Assembly (NCBI GenBank): GCA_013397695.1
Contig: VYZI01000043.1
Span: 2,953,177-3,017,176, forward strand
DNA: 64,000 nt
Source of the DNA: Centropus unirufus
Taxonomy: Eukaryota > Chordata > Aves > Cuculiformes > Centropidae
Direction of reading: 5' to 3'
In this document: positions 25,311-39,518 of the stretch, in pieces
Layout of the letters: the number at the start of each line of letters is the position of its first letter
Position numbering within the stretch: the stretch's first letter is position 1
The notes under the pieces: generated by a model
Database searches by the model: none
What the model saw: the letters and a program-made list of their open reading frames with translations, nothing else
What the model was told of the DNA's origin: nothing
Position numbers and translations under genes: made by a program

Positions 25311-26779
25311 AGATCTGCATGTCCTCTGGGTTTGCCTTAGCTTCCTCATGGCCAGAGCTGTTTGAACAGTTTTAATCATCCTGTGAACATACTTGACTGC
25401 TTTGAATCAAACCCAAATCCAAATTGAAAACCAATTTGAACTCTTATTTCTTTTCAAATCCAGAACAGAACCTACACTTTTACTTTGAAGACTATGCGGA
25501 CTAAAAAGAAAACCCCAAACCAATAGAACAAAACTTTCTCTCTAGCTGGACCAAAACTCATCTGAAAAAATGACTGATTTCAGTCCCTAACAGATTTCCT
25601 TGATGATTTCAGTTCCTTTTTATTCTTTGTGTCATGACAACTGAAGTTATTAGGAAATACACTATTGTTTGTGTAAAAAATAATAATTTCTGAAAGCTTT
25701 AAAGACTTTGGCATAAGTGGTTACTTGGTAGAAACTTGTTGTGGAATTTCATGGTCACTTGTAGTCAGTCTTCCATTTAGAAACCCTTGATCAACAAATT
25801 GGGGATAAAATTAAACTCAGAAAGAACCACGAAACAACCTGTAGGTGGCAAATACTTCCCTGAAAACACGCCAATAAAAATAACAAAGGTCAGCCTGACA
25901 GAGTGTTGGGATCTGATTTTCTATCTCAGTTGTGGCTGTCAATGTGCCTGAGTTACTGTTCTTAGACTTGAATTCCTCTTAATTTTGGTTAAAAAAAAAA
26001 AAAGAGGAGCTTGAAATATTATATTCCAGATATTGAGGTGAGCAGAGACAATAAAACTCAGACACAGAACCAAAACACTCCTGAGCAATAGTCATCCCAA
26101 TGCCAAAATATACGAGTTTGCTCCTTGCTCTGGATTGCTATGAAACGCTGTCCCCTTTCAAGAGAAGTGTGTGAGATAGCAGGTCATCCCTGTTGGAGAG
26201 CCAGAGGCAGCCCAGCACAAATGCTAGACGTGCCTTTTTATGGCTGGCCAGGGAAGCTGGTGCACCTTAATTGTGCTAGGTAGAACCAGTTGGAATTCCT
26301 TCCTTCAATTCAGTTACATTTTTTTACCAAGTCTTACAATCCAGCATGAAGTATATGTTACATTTTGTCTTCTGGTTTTCTTAATTTGACTTTGAAATAA
26401 GAAGTCCCGCAAAAAAAAAAGAAGACTCCAAACATTGTACTTTGATTTTCATGAGGTGTTGGTGTTACTTACCAGTCAGTCTCATGTACTTAGGTAAGGT
26501 TTCTTTATGGACTTTGATCTCTGCAACTGCAGACAGCCACTGTCAAAAGCCAAAATCATTACAGATTATCTCACATATGAGACAGGCATGCACGCGACTG
26601 TGCTCTTCTTGGAAATGTTCTGCCTGCTGCTGTTTTTGTAATCCTAAAATCGAGGCCATGTTAAGTGAACAGCACGGCCTTGTTTTTGACTGGACAGAGA
26701 AAAGAAAAGAGAAGAAACAGACCTGAGAAAAGCCAAGGTATGCCAAGTGCCTGCAATTACCTGCCTCTGCCCTTCCTTT
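25311..26779. other. gene-free unique sequence
   Basis: I see no gene. Simple parts are A runs near 25990 and 26410. One CTCF-like word lies at 25838-25850. The open frames near 26442-26782 overlap on opposite strands and show no recognisable protein. Confidence 0.55.
25838..25850 (+). promoter_or_regulatory. CTCF-core-like site
   Basis: 'cctgtaggtggca' agrees with the CTCF core CCASYAGRKGGCA at 12 of 13 positions; the third base is T instead of A. Occupancy cannot be judged, and a match of this quality is not rare in 64 kb. Confidence 0.25.
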
Positions 26780-26880
26780 CATCAGCTATGAACAAGTAGT
26801 GACAAGTGACTGCAATGACTGGAGTTATTAATCTACAGCTCAGGTTAATTAATTCCATTGTAGCTGGAAAAAAATGTTCC
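26780..26880. promoter_or_regulatory. candidate homeodomain-rich stretch
   Basis: Contains 'gagttattaatctacagctc' followed by 'ggttaattaattccattg', giving three TAAT cores within 40 bp. A purine-only tract (gaagagggaagaggggaaag) lies downstream at 26924-26943. It is unique and non-coding. Conservation is unknown. Confidence 0.2.
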
Positions 26881-29800
26881 CAAATATCCAGGGATAGCCT
26901 AGCAAAATTAAGCAAAAGCAGGAGAAGAGGGAAGAGGGGAAAGTAGCCATTGTTCCAAAAATCCTCATCTCTTCTTATTTTTACTCTCACCCTGCCAGGG
27001 AACAACTTCAGTCACAGCCCTATCTCGGCCTTTTACTCAGCATCCTAAACCAGTGCCTGGATGATGTGACAAGACAGCCAATGGGTCAGGATCAGTGAAG
27101 CAGATGTGTCCCACCACACAGCAGCTTAAAACAAGGAGCAGCCTTTCTTACTGCAGGGTATGCTTAAAGGAGCTGCCCTTTGTGAGCACTGTGATGTGGT
27201 TTGATGTGCCATGCAGAAAAATTATTTCACAGAGTGGTGCACCTGGATGTTGCCTTTCCACTACTGGAGAAAGAGAAATCTGAAACTGAAGGTGAATCCC
27301 TGCTCAGGTGATGTTCATAGCTCAGGTGGAAAAATAAGACAGGATCGTTTGTGGCACCCTCTTTGGGATATAGGAAGGATTCTAGAGACAGTAGCAGCTG
27401 TCTGTCTCTTAAGGAAGCTACAGACATCCGTGAAAGCATAAAGCCCATCTTCACTCCATATCCTTCCCTTCTGTATCCCCAGCCTCATGGCAGCTCTGCC
27501 AAATCTCTGCTACCTACAGGGCTGACATGTCCAGGACCAAGGCACTGTATACGCAGCCCAGTGAGAGAGATAAAGCTGATGGTTTCAGAGCAGATATCTT
27601 CCGTCTCCCTGGCTCCCCTCCTTGTTTGTTTGCTGCCATTACCCGTAAGTTGCTTCCACTCCACAAAGTAACTGGTGAGTCACTGCAACCCACGGCACTG
27701 GGAAGACAAAGGCAGTATCTTTAGCATCATGTGATCAAATGAGACCAGAGACCAGATAAAATCCTCCCTCCCTCTATCCATGAAGGTTCTGTAGGCAGTC
27801 CCTCCTGCAGGCATCTGTTTAAGTGGCCGTGTTTGAAACCCTCTTCTGTGGCGGCTATGCAGAGACTGGCTGGTTTGGGCTAAGCCCCCCACAAAAATGC
27901 TCTGGTCCACCCCCTCTTCTGCTTTGAATGGTGAATATACGCTCAGTGATTTGCAAAAATAAGGCAAACCAGATCAGGTGATCATGGAGGGATAAGGTGC
28001 GGTTCCCCACTGGGTGTCAAATCGCAGCACACCCACTGCTAGCCCATTATATTTTAATGGGAGGAGGATGATAAGTCAACACTTCAAAGAGAGAAATAAG
28101 GTTGTGGAGAACTTCCTGATTCCTCTTTAACTCCTTCCTTAATTGAATTCTCTTCTTATCTGCTTCCATCATTTTTGCTTCATGAAAGTAGGAGGTTAAT
28201 ATTGACAAGCAGAATAGTGCAAGAGTCTGAAAGAGAAAACAGTTTTTCCTTGTTGCCGCAGGTCCCCTTTGTGATTTTCTTCCCCGGCTCTGCATGGAAA
28301 AAAATGACTCAAAGCTCCCAAAATCTGCAGAGTCAGATTCTTATCTCCAGCCTCAATAACCAGAGCTTCACCCTTTGCAGTTTGCCAGACACAGGGCTCT
28401 GACTTATGCGCCTTCAATCCTGTACCTGAAAGGAGCATTAAGAGACCTGATCTCTTTTGGACTTGCTGCCTAGGCAGATGCAAATTGGCATTTTTGACAT
28501 TGCACTGGGAAACTGTTGCAGTTTGGGGCTCTTTGCTTGCACTTCAAGTGATTTTGTGTGACCCTCAGCTGAGAAGAGAGAGCACTGGATTCACCAACCA
28601 CAAAAATAAAAGCAAAGGGCAGAATCGCAAGGATTTATGTTATACAAGTGTTTTACCAAAGCCACAGAGGTTTGGGGTTTTTAACTGAAGGAAGAGATAT
28701 ATATCTGTTTGAGTTCACCAGTATGGGAAGAAAAATGAAAAAGCCAGTGAAGTTGGAGAGGCAATTGTAAAACTTTGTGGTGAGAGATAAATGTTGGCTT
28801 CTCCCTGTGGCCTGCTCACACTTGTTCACACAACAAACTTGTCTCCACTAGGTTTTCACCTCAGGCCAGGTGCCGCATGATAGTGAACCCCAAAGAGGAA
28901 CACCATGTTTTCTTGTAGTGGAGGTACAGCCTAACCTCTGTGTTCCCTTCCTGACCCACCCACCAGATGCAGCAGCCTGGGCAAGGAGAACAGAAGCTAA
29001 GAATGAATTAGGCAAAACCCTAAGGTCACTGCCACAAACTAGCTTCAAGCTCATGAATTACAGTGCCAGTAAAACATGATTTGTTTGCCTTTCCTTTCTT
29101 TATTCTTTTTTCTCTGAAGAAAAACTCCCATTTCCTGTCCCTCTGGGGGAAACGTCTTCAAAGCCTATTGTTGGAGAAGTCATAGTAAGAGGAACTACTT
29201 GGCATTGAAGCTGACCCTGATTTAACATCCAGAGCAAGATTCATGAACAATTATTATACCCTAGAGGTAACTGTTGTTGTTTTGTCATAGATACGGATGG
29301 TGATATCATGCTGCTGTTTCTGCTACACTGTTTGGCAGAGGCAGTGATTAAGAAATATTAAAAAATAGAGACATTTTTATATCTCTAACGCAGAAACTAT
29401 GTATGTTCTTCTGCATGGAGGAGATGTCAAAGTTAGGACCTGTAGCTCCTGGGGAAAACAGGAATGATGGCAACATTCTAGTGTGAAGAAGGGTGACAGC
29501 ACGATAAAGGCGTCTGGGTAAGCTGGGTCCAGTGTGCAGTCAACATACAGCTCTCAGAACTAGGAAATCACCTTGGTGAAAAACAAGGACAGGAAACTAG
29601 AAGATATTACTGACTGCTCTCCCAAACAGGAAAAAAATAAATCAGAGGAACTGGGTAAAGGAAAACCCAACGAAAATGTCAGAAGGATTTACTTTTAAAT
29701 TTGTTTCACAAGGAAAAGAAACATATGAGCCTGTCCTGTTTGTTTCTCTGTACATGACATGAAATAGATGATGGTATTTCCCATTAATTTGTAAGTTTGT

Positions 29801-30624
29801 CTGCTTCTTCCAACCAAAGATAGCACAGATGTGGAAGAATAAAAAATTATGTTCTTCCCTATTTCTTGAACACAGGTCACTGAGTAGAGGCAAATCACTC
29901 ATAGAAGGATTTCATTTCCACCTTAACCATTAGAAAATCCACATTAGTGTGCCACCCTTGAAGCACAAATTCATAGGATGTCATTGGGAGTGATGTTCAT
30001 GGCACAATCTGTTTTGAACTAACACAGACTTGGATCATGAGATTAGCTCTTTACAACGTCAAAGGTTTGTCCCTAGTGAAGACATCAAACTGGCCAAAGC
30101 CGGTTCCGGATAAATGTTAAGTCAAAACCATGCTGAGTTAAAGCAATGTAAAGTAAACCTATGATCAGGGAAGACAAGCATTCAGACCCCTCAAACTGAG
30201 TATAACAGGCACAGTGGGAAAACATCCATCACTTCAGCCCTACATACTTGTGTTATAGGACTGCAGCAGGTTTTGTAATGCAAGAAACCATATAGGATTG
30301 GATTGCATGCATTCACACACCCAGGTTACAGATATTTTAAACATACTGGTTAAAAAGTACACATTTTACAAAATCTTCTAGAAATGAAGCAGTAAGAATG
30401 AAACCACTTGTTACCAGGATAGCTGTGGAGACCTGACACAAATATTCCAGTAACTCATTGGACTATTTGTTTGAAATCTGTTCTAGACTGGGAAAAAAAA
30501 AAAAAGGTATACAACCGTAAAACTGTATTTCCCTTTACCTAATAGGAATATGCTGCTTAGTGTATGATAGGTATTGGGTGGGAAGGATTTGTAGAGTACA
30601 GAAGGAACAAATAATGAAAAGAAA
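26881..30624. other. gene-free sequence, slightly GC-richer
   Basis: 26950-28000 is richer in GC and in open frames on both strands (up to 106 codons at 27351-27671), as expected when stop codons thin out. None resembles a known protein, and frames on the two strands compete over the same bases. A run of about thirteen A near 30492 could be a retroposon tail without a recognisable body. Confidence 0.6.
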
Positions 30625-30734
30625 TGAAAATGAAAATGAAANTGAAAATGAAAATGAAAATGAAAATGAAAATGAAAATGAAAATGAAAATGAAAATGAA
30701 AATGAAAATGAAAATGAAAATGAAAATGAAAATG
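30625..30734. repeat. (TGAAAA)n microsatellite
   Basis: About 18 nearly perfect copies of the hexamer TGAAAA (TTTTCA on the other strand). One ambiguous base at 30642 sits inside the tract, as expected when short reads are collapsed across a repeat. The long open frames reported through it (Phe-Ile repeats on one strand, Glu-Asn on the other) are products of the repeat and not genes. The true length in the genome may differ from the assembly. Confidence 0.97.
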
Positions 30735-33700
30735 GCAGAGTGTTCAGATATTAAATGATTCCATTTTACACTGCTGATGCAATCTGAGTAAACCCGCAAT
30801 TTCCTTTTGGCCTCTGTTTTATGAGCGATCTTATTCAAGTTTTGATAATAAAAAGAACACAGGTGGGTAATTAAGGAGGTGTGAAACACGAAGAAATAGC
30901 CAGCTTTCTGCTAGTGCTTTTCCCAGTGTGTTCTGGAAAGCTATCTGCATTGAAGTGCTGAGTGACTGAGTGACCTCACAGATTGACCTGGGGACTAATT
31001 TTCTTCCCAAACAGAACAAAACTCAAAAGGTTATTTTAAAACTTTGGCTCTAAGCTTGCCATTCCAAGAACTGTTTAGGAAAAGCACTACCTCACTTGTA
31101 ATCATGCATTTCCTGGATCACAGCAGAACACAGAGGCAACCATACCGCTCCAACCAAAAGTCAGTCTAGCACAAGATCCATTGGGCAGAAGTCAGCAGTG
31201 GATGTTTAGGGAAGCATGCAATAGAGCAAGTATAGAGTAATCCTTCCACTTGCATTGACTCTCAGTTCTTCCTTTAGAGACTTATCAGAGAGCTTGCAAT
31301 TTAACCAGAAAGTTTAATAGCCTTCTGTGGAGCTCTCCTCCACAACTCAATGGGAATATACCATTTACACACCAACTTGACCCCATCCCTCTGAAATCTG
31401 TGCAGAGGGAACATCCATCTCCTTCGGTTATTTTTTTCTGTTTCAGTCTCCTGGGAGAATCTGAGTGTGGTTTGCCGTCTGAGTGAGGTCTTGAAAGAAG
31501 TTATCTTGACTTGGACTATGAGGTTACATTCCAGCAGTGGTGATCAGCAATGCCACAGTTGCACACACTTCAGAGTCACCAATAGGGATAAAACTCAGAA
31601 ACTCTCAAACCAAAAATACAGGTTATTTTCAGACGTATAATAACACTTGCAGTGTAAAACCAGAGAAAGCCATGAAGGTACAGGGACTTGCACAGACTGA
31701 ACTTCTATTTCAAAGACACTCTTTACACAGGACTAAATCATGCAGTTGATATTTTGATTTACCCACCCATATAAATATATGTATTTGAACATGTGTAATA
31801 CATTTTGACATGTATTAACAGATAAACTTCTATGAGTATATTTACATATATGCAAATGAGCATATGAGCATATTACATAATCCATAGTCACAGTTGTAAT
31901 TAATTCAACCATAGCACTGTGATAAATCCACAACAAAAATAAATTCAGACTGCATATATATTCCTGGGTTATTTATCAGAACTTCTAAAAATGCATGAAT
32001 GCGTGTGCTTTTGTCTTTCTCCCTCATCCCAGTCCTTGCAAACTAGTACCTCCTCCATTTCTGGAAAGGTCCCTCCTCTAATGGAATGAGTACAAGAGTG
32101 CTGTTCCCACACACGTCCTTTTCATCAGCTCAAGTGTGGAAAGCTGGGTAATTATAAAGTGACCCCAACAGCTCTACAGAGAACTATAATCTTGAGATTA
32201 AGTCCATTTAGGAAGCCTGATACCAAATATCCAACTGCAGCACAGTAAAACCAAAATTCCCTACCGACTATCTCTGCTCATAAAAGTGATTTAGATTGGT
32301 TCTCCCTCTACATGAGTTCTTTGCTGGCCATCTGAATCAATTAACAAGACAAATAATAGATTTCAATGTTTTTCTTTCCAGCCAGGTTTGTGCTTCATAC
32401 GAGTGTGCAGTTAAAACATACATCTTCTAATGTAAAATCCTGGAACCTCCAGAGGTCCCTTGGCTGCTGAGTGAAAAAGAACCAACAAAACCCATTTGCA
32501 GGTAACAGAAACCAAAGTCTTGTCCTTCCTGCTAGAGATGCTCCCGTCAAACGAGGGCTACAAATTGAACTGCTCAAATCATCAGCTCTTAACTGGCCAT
32601 CCCAACACTGACCTTAGTAACTCAATGCCTTTAATTTTTCACGGGAAGAAATTGAAAAGGACTGAGCCTTTGATCAGGTCCAGTTTTATGCCTTCTCTGT
32701 ACCACCAGCTTGACTTTAATGCCATAAAATGGAAGCTTTTTACCAACTTCTGCTTAGCAATTGATATTTGGCTATACATATACACAGATCTGGGTACATT
32801 ATTACTGACCTTGTAACCCTTTCTCTCACAAGTCTTCTGTGCTGCAATGCTCTTTTCTAGGTTTTGTTACCAGCTTTAGCTTTCTGCACTTTTCCAGCAA
32901 TTATCAGTATTCATTGCCTAGGACTGCACTCCCAAGGGCTCCAGTAGGCTGGGGGGATCTCAGCTTTCTCTTAATATCAAAAATGTCCAGAGTAGCCCTA
33001 ATGAACAGAACAGGCTTCCCTACATAGAAATATTAAAACTTGCTTGGTTTGCTGTTAAAAGTAGCTGCAAAGAACATTACTGTCCACGCAAAAGCATGCG
33101 GCATTTACATCTTTCTGGCGTAACATAAGCACTGCACATGAACAGGTGATGTGACTTAACAAACAGCCCAGAAAATCCCCAGAGCCAGTGTAGATAAAGG
33201 GGAAAGCATCAAGAACTCTGGTGAGCCTGAGATAAATTGTAAGAGGATTGAGTAAAGATCAATGCAAAGACATAGACTTAGTTGTATGCTGTTTATTTTA
33301 ATTCTCTTTGAAAACTTAGAGGGTTTCATTGACTAGGGGAAAATGTGGAAAAAGGTGGGCAGATCCTTACTTATCACAGTCTCCACCATCATAAAATCTT
33401 CAGAGTTCTTATTCTTTGGCAAACGCACTGGTAAACATGTTTATCAATTTGCCACTGTAAACAAAGCTGAATCTTACTTTAGAGCAAGATAAATACAAAA
33501 TGCAAGTTAGGTAAATGCCTGCTAGTCAAACCTGATTCCTAGGAGAGATAGGGGAAATGCAGAAAGGAAGATCATTGTCAAAGCAAAGGTGAATAATATC
33601 TTGTACATGAACATGTCAGATCCGTGAGAATCCAACCTAGGAACTATTCAGTTTCCAGTCACATCATCAGTGTTTACTCTGGAGTAAAAATTAGTGACTT

Positions 33701-36589
33701 TTTCCATTAAATTCTATCGATCTATTTCCCCACCAAAAAGCTATTTCATCTGAATCACCCATTTATTCTGCCACTGATTGTTTAAGAGGATGTCATGGGA
33801 GGCATAGAAGAGCCACTCAAAATGCTATTCATCCCATCACAAATAGGCAAGCCATGTTTCCATTCAAAGCCTTGCTGCACAAATTAAAGCTTTCAACATA
33901 AATGGGGCTTTGTTTCTAAAATTAAAATAATATTTATATGCATTTTACATGTTCACAGACTCTTGCAGAAGGATGCCCAAATCACTCTGCTGTCAGCTGT
34001 TTAGGCCTAAAATGCACAGGGAGCATTGACTGACGGAATCCACATACACTGGTTACAGCTTTCTAAATGGGATCTGCATGATGCTTTGGCATCAGCAGGT
34101 GTGAACAGGGTTTGGCAGATATCCCTAAAACTTACAGGTAGCTCACTCAGTGCCTAAAATAGAATATGGTTTGAAATCCTGACTCCTTAATAAGAATAAT
34201 TTAGCACTTTTGTCAGCTCAAGTAGCAAAGATTTTTACTTTGACCTGGGAGATCCTTCTATCCTCTGACAGCCAGTGATGGCCAGTGTATTATGAATGCA
34301 AAATATAAATGAACTTCCAGTCTTGGCAGTAGGCAGAAGTTCACTGTTTGTGCACTACATGTTAGGAGAATATGTGAGATGCTTCACAGTTTGGAAGCGT
34401 GTCTCCTTCCAGAAGTTGTCCCTGAGAATATGGATTAAGAAAGCAGTTAAAAAGAAACATGGTCTGAGAGACAGTCCTCTAAAAAAGGATATAGAGCTCC
34501 CATGTAATGCCCTTCTTTCTGGCAGAATTGCCACAAAACTTTGGAAAAGAACAATTATCTGGTGATCCTCGGTTTAACAAGCAACAGAACACAGACCTCT
34601 TACTTTTTCACTGTTTTACCATTTTATGCTTTGGGAAAGTCTCTGATATCACAGCCTTGGAAAATTGACATCACATGAAACAGAAATAATCCCCTCTTCT
34701 CTAAACCTTAAATCCCAAGATCTCTGAACTTCATGATGTCATTGGACTGTCCAAAAGTGTTAGATAGTGATGCTGAGCAACTAGAAACAGGCATCCTTTC
34801 GCAAATATTGTAACATCAATGGCCCAAAAACGGACCAACAAGCAATAGAGAAAAGTGGTGGAAAAAATAAAGAAAAGGTGGGAAAACCGTTCAATTTTGC
34901 TGACACTATTCTGGAGAGGAATATAGTCAGAAAACTTCAAAATTGAGAAAGAAACATTTCACATCTTCCTTTCCTAGTACGATGCTGTTCTGACATTTTG
35001 AAAATCTTGTGTTCCACTATATGCCACGTAATTTTAAGAGACAACATTGAAATCAGACAGTTTGTTTTCCTCAGAATTAAATATTTCCCTTTGTTCTGAG
35101 CAGACAATTTGCTATTTCAAATCAGAATTAACAAAACTCTTATCTGTCTGATGTTACAACATAAAATTTGGCCTCTTGCAAGCAGAAGAGGAGAATATTG
35201 CTCTGAGGGGAACTGCAGCTCTTCAACACCTAATATTCATTCTCACAAAGGGTACCTAAGCCCAACAGAGAGAGAGTATCAAGATGCCTCACTTTTTCCA
35301 TGGTTCAGCTTTTCTTGGACTGTTCTGTGGATTTTCATTAGGCTCCCAAGTTAGAGAACTTTTATTATTGTTATAAACTCTGCTCATGAAGTGGATTTTC
35401 TAACCCTTTCATGCCATGCGTTTGGATAAGTTCAAGTGCAGTGTCAGTTTAATATCTGACACACAGTCTCATGAGAACCATATCCTGCCACTGAAAGAGG
35501 AATAGATGTTGTCATCAGATAGATCCATTCCTCCTCTGTGCTTCTAGGAGAGCTACCTGGTTTTAATAATGGTGATATTTGAGGAAAACATCTGTGTTGC
35601 CTTGCCATGTGACTAGAGTTCAAGAGAACAAGCCACAGGCTGCAAACATTTCTTGGAAATATGAACTACTGTTCTATTCAGCATCCAGCTGGAGGTTGAT
35701 ATTCCCAAATATTTGTGAGCATAGATCAGCAAATGCCTGTCTTTCATCTAGAAACTCTGATTCCTGTGTCAACAAAGCCAGGAAGGAATCATGACTGTCT
35801 CTCTGTCATCTGCGGTCTCTTTTGGAACAGGTTTCAGACTTCAAGTGGCTATGAGACATCTCCAACTGAATGAGGGGGCTAATTCACAAATGACAAGTAA
35901 AGAAACATCACTGAAGTCTGAATGAGTTGAACACAGGAGTTATTAATTACTCTGTTTTTAGTCCGTTTAGTAATATTCCCAGCAAGTTGTGTAATGAATC
36001 TTCTGTCTAACTGGGGACACAAAGGGGTGTCAGCTCATCCTGACATTAACCATGGCTCAGTACTTTCAGAACTGACTACGTCCAGAACAATGACAAGATT
36101 ATTCAACCCTATTTTAACGGAAAGCAACAGAAATCATCACCATTCTGGGAGAATCCAGATCTGCACAGGACAGAAGCATATGGCATCTCAAATTTCTAAT
36201 GTGACTGCTTTTGAAATCCAGAAATGTTCCATTTCCTAAATTATGACTCAGGGAAGATCATGCTTTAGCATCTGTCCTATTTCTGATCATCTCCTGGCTA
36301 GACATACACTTGGGCAGGATCTCCATGGAGTTTGTTTTCCTTTCAGTCATGTGTAAAGGAACAAAAGGAACATGGGACATAATTATTGTTATTTTTGCAT
36401 TCTTCTGCAACTCGATCTAGTTCATATCTCCAAACCGCTTTGTAAAACAAAGGGTTTTCCAGCACATTAGGCCTTCCCACCAGCCCAAGGATTTTAGCTG
36501 CTCCTGGCAGCCTGCTGCATTGGCACACTTCCCTCTTCATCCTCAACCTGCTGCTGATTGATCCCTGTAATCCAATCCATTTTCAACAA
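30735..36589. other. gene-free unique sequence
   Basis: I see no gene, no clear repeat and no RNA gene. AT-rich parts near 31760-31960 and 33890-33950 contain TATA- and TTAAT-type words. The 106-codon frame at 32496-32816 has no recognisable feature. Confidence 0.6.
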
Positions 36590-36840
36590 GCCACTTCAGC
36601 TCCAATAAAAACAAGGGGCTTTGCTGATTTCTGGTTTCAGTCACATCTGTTAGAGCCACAAATCTAAAGAGAAATATTTTAAGTCTATTTGTAAAAAGTC
36701 TACTGGTATAAATAAAATTATTTACTGCTTTTATTCAGTTAAAATCAAAGGAAAATTAATTACAGCTTCTTTTTATGTATTGTACCTTCTTTATTATTTT
36801 ATTCCTGTAAACCTGTCTTGGCATCATCATGCTGTTCCTC
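36590..36840. promoter_or_regulatory. candidate regulatory AT-rich stretch
   Basis: Contains 'ggaaaattaattacagcttc', 'gtataaataaaattattta', 'gttaaaatcaaagg' (TCF-type in reverse) and 'tttctggtttcagtcaca'. It is unique sequence without repeat signature or coding potential. The low-confidence call rests on texture only. Confidence 0.18.
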
Positions 36841-39462
36841 CAAGTAAATAGGTAAGGAGATGTTAGGACTGAATTTCCCCGGAGCTTTGGCATATGTAAG
36901 CATGAAATACCTTGCATAACATTGGTGCTGCAAACATTTCACAGACTTTAAATCTTTAATTTAGAAGAGACTGCTTTCATTTGACCTTTCTACAAACCAC
37001 CAGGCAAACAAAAATCCAATGTCACTCAAGAATCCTTTCACTACGATTACAGTTTATTTCCAAGCTTGAAAGTAAACATTGCAAGATAACAAATACTGAC
37101 AACCAGACAGCAAATTAGAGATTATTTCCAGTCATTTCAGGTACATTACAGAATTGAAATTCTGCATTTTATTTTTAGACTGAATTTTTAAACAAGCTGC
37201 AGCTTCGAATAGTGAGGTCTAGCAAGGGGTTTCATTGTTGTTGCTATGGAATAAAGCAGTTACTCCATGTAGTAATAAAATAGAATGTTTAGATAGCTTA
37301 TAGATAACTGATCTATTTTGGAAAAAGATTTCAGAGAAGAGCTAACCCTTTCTCTTCCCTTTGTAAAGCATGTTGTCTAAATTCAGGCCAATACTGCTCT
37401 TTCTCATACTTTTTCCAGCTTTCCAGAAATTTATTTCTGCTATTAATATTGGTTGAAGCATTGGTTTGGCTTAGGTTGCTGAAAAAACTGGGACTGTGAT
37501 GGTAGCTCCCAAAGTAGTATCCATATTTTGGAGAGAGCATATTCTGTAAGCCTTTCTAGCACTAAAAGTCACAAAAGGAAAACGGGTATGGGCTGATGCA
37601 TGCTAAAAAAAAGTCAACAACAGATAGCTGAAAACTATGGTAAAATCTGAGCTCTAAATTTTGCAGTGTTATTTGCAAGTTACTTTGGCTCACTTCAGTA
37701 GTTAGTGACCTTTGGCTAATAGTTTAGCTGTCCTTTTGTTTATGGCTGTTGTCTGCAATAGCTAATGTTACTATGAAGAGCAAGGAGCCAGTGGAAATAG
37801 AAAGTATGGGCCAGAGAATTGTATTGGGAAAACTGAGACTCAGTGATTTTTTTTTTTCATTGAGCCTTATATGCTACATTTGGCTCAGTGGGGGTTTAAT
37901 GAAATTTTATTGATTCCAAGGCAAGCTTCCAATGGAAATATGCCCAGATTCCTGGAGGTCTCTGCTGAGGCTGGAGACCTTAGATGTGTAGATCATTGGC
38001 TGCAGCACTTCTGTTGATGAGTCTGTCCTTCAGACAGAGGACAAGGAAAGCCCCAAAGAAGCTCTGTAAAACGATACTCTTCTCCATAGCACTGCTGCCA
38101 GTTGCTCAGAAACCAAAAAGATTATAATTTCCTGGAGTATTTGTACAGTCTAGGACCTTGTGGTGTATTAAGAATTAAAAGGGGAATAGTTTCTGGTCCG
38201 TTTTATCCAAATATTTTGGGGGGGGGCAGAGAAGGGGAAAGGAAATCCTTACAGGCAGAAAAGCCATGACTCTCAGTATCAGTGTAGAGGAGAGAAGCAG
38301 TAACTGAGAGGTTAAGTATCAAAAAATATTTGTTTGGGAAAAGGGAGAAGGATGGGGAACTGATCGCCCACAGACAACACTGACTATATCAGATTGTTTC
38401 CTTGCAAAGTAGTGGGCATATACCCATTTGCAGGGAAGAGAAATGGAACTGTCAGAGAAACTAGAGCAGTAGAGGATATAAATATTGCTTAGTCAAGTCT
38501 GCAGCCAAATCTTTCACATAACTGGTAAGCTGTGAAAAGGACACCTGAATCAGTAAAATAGTTGGTTTACAGTCTTCACATACACTCAATAGATGCCACA
38601 AACATCTGTGGACTGTATCTGTCCACAAACAGAAATTTAGTAGTAGAGATTTTGAGTTGCCCAGAGAAATCCATCACAAACAGATAATGCTCTCCTAAAG
38701 GGGAAGAAAATTCTGTTGCTTTTAAGCCACCAGCCTGAGGGCCTTGCTTGACATTTCCATGTTTGGGATCTACCCAAGACATAATTCCCTGTGACCAAAA
38801 GAAACATGTTTATTGGGTGCGCAAAGAAACTTTTCAGGTCACTCTGCCCTCATCCACAGCATTAAATTCCTCTCTTACAGTATATCAAGAATTAATTTGT
38901 CTAATCCCGTTCTCAAACAAGATTAATGCAACCAGACTGGGAAGATCAGTGTCTAACTGGAATAACAGCTGTACCCTTCATTCAATTTAATATCTTGCCT
39001 TTGAACAGACACGGCAGATTTGTAGTCTATCTCCATGCAACATACTTTTATAGTGTCATTCCTCCTAATTTTCATTTCTCTAATGGTAACTTCTCCATAG
39101 TGGGCTCAGAGGGACTTCTTCCTGCAGATCTCATGAACTTCCAAAGGAAAATATGAGTTCAATTTCCAGGCAGATTTCAGTTCCCCTTCATTGAACTTCT
39201 CTCCTTGTGAAGAGTTTAATCCAATGGGTAGTTAGAGGAGAATTTACTATTGTGGAGAAAGTCACCACAGCAACTAGTCATCACTTAATGTATACTTCTC
39301 AGTTGTGAATATCATCATAAGCTGAGGCACAAATTAAGGCTTACCCTCTGCCCTCCCCTTCTTTGGACAAAAACAGTTTCATGGGATTTTTCACTCAAAC
39401 AGATCAGATTTCTCTGCTAAGGGGTGTTTAAATATTCCTTGCTCTGTTTCCAAGCCTCACAG
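36841..39462. other. gene-free unique sequence
   Basis: I see no gene. Simple parts are a T run near 37850 and a run of nine G at 38218-38226. The fragment 'gggaaaactgagactcagtg' at 37827 recalls the reverse MIR core, but only over about 20 bp, so I do not call it. Confidence 0.55.
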
Positions 39463-39518
39463 GAAAAATAAAAGCAAACAAAACAACAAAAACCAAACAC
39501 AACAACCAAACACAACCA
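39463..39518. repeat. A/C-rich low-complexity tract
   Basis: Imperfect repeats of AAAC, CAAA and CCAAACACAA units (for example 'caaccaaacacaacc') span about 55 bp. Nothing suggests an element body on either side. Confidence 0.75.

Noticed and set aside
28328..28370. 'cagagtcagattcttatctc', like part of an old sauropsid repeat
   Set aside because: Only a partial match over about 25 bases; the neighbouring words of that repeat are absent.
30557..30889. 110-codon Phe-Ile repeat frame and the opposite Glu-Asn frame
   Set aside because: Produced entirely by the TGAAAA microsatellite.
33990..34060. Possible third copy of the 10/12-kb element, from 'gtcagctgttta'
   Set aside because: Only about 12 bases match; the core with TGTGGTCAGG is absent.
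37827..37848. 'gggaaaactgagactcagtg', like the reverse MIR core
   Set aside because: Too short to call a repeat.
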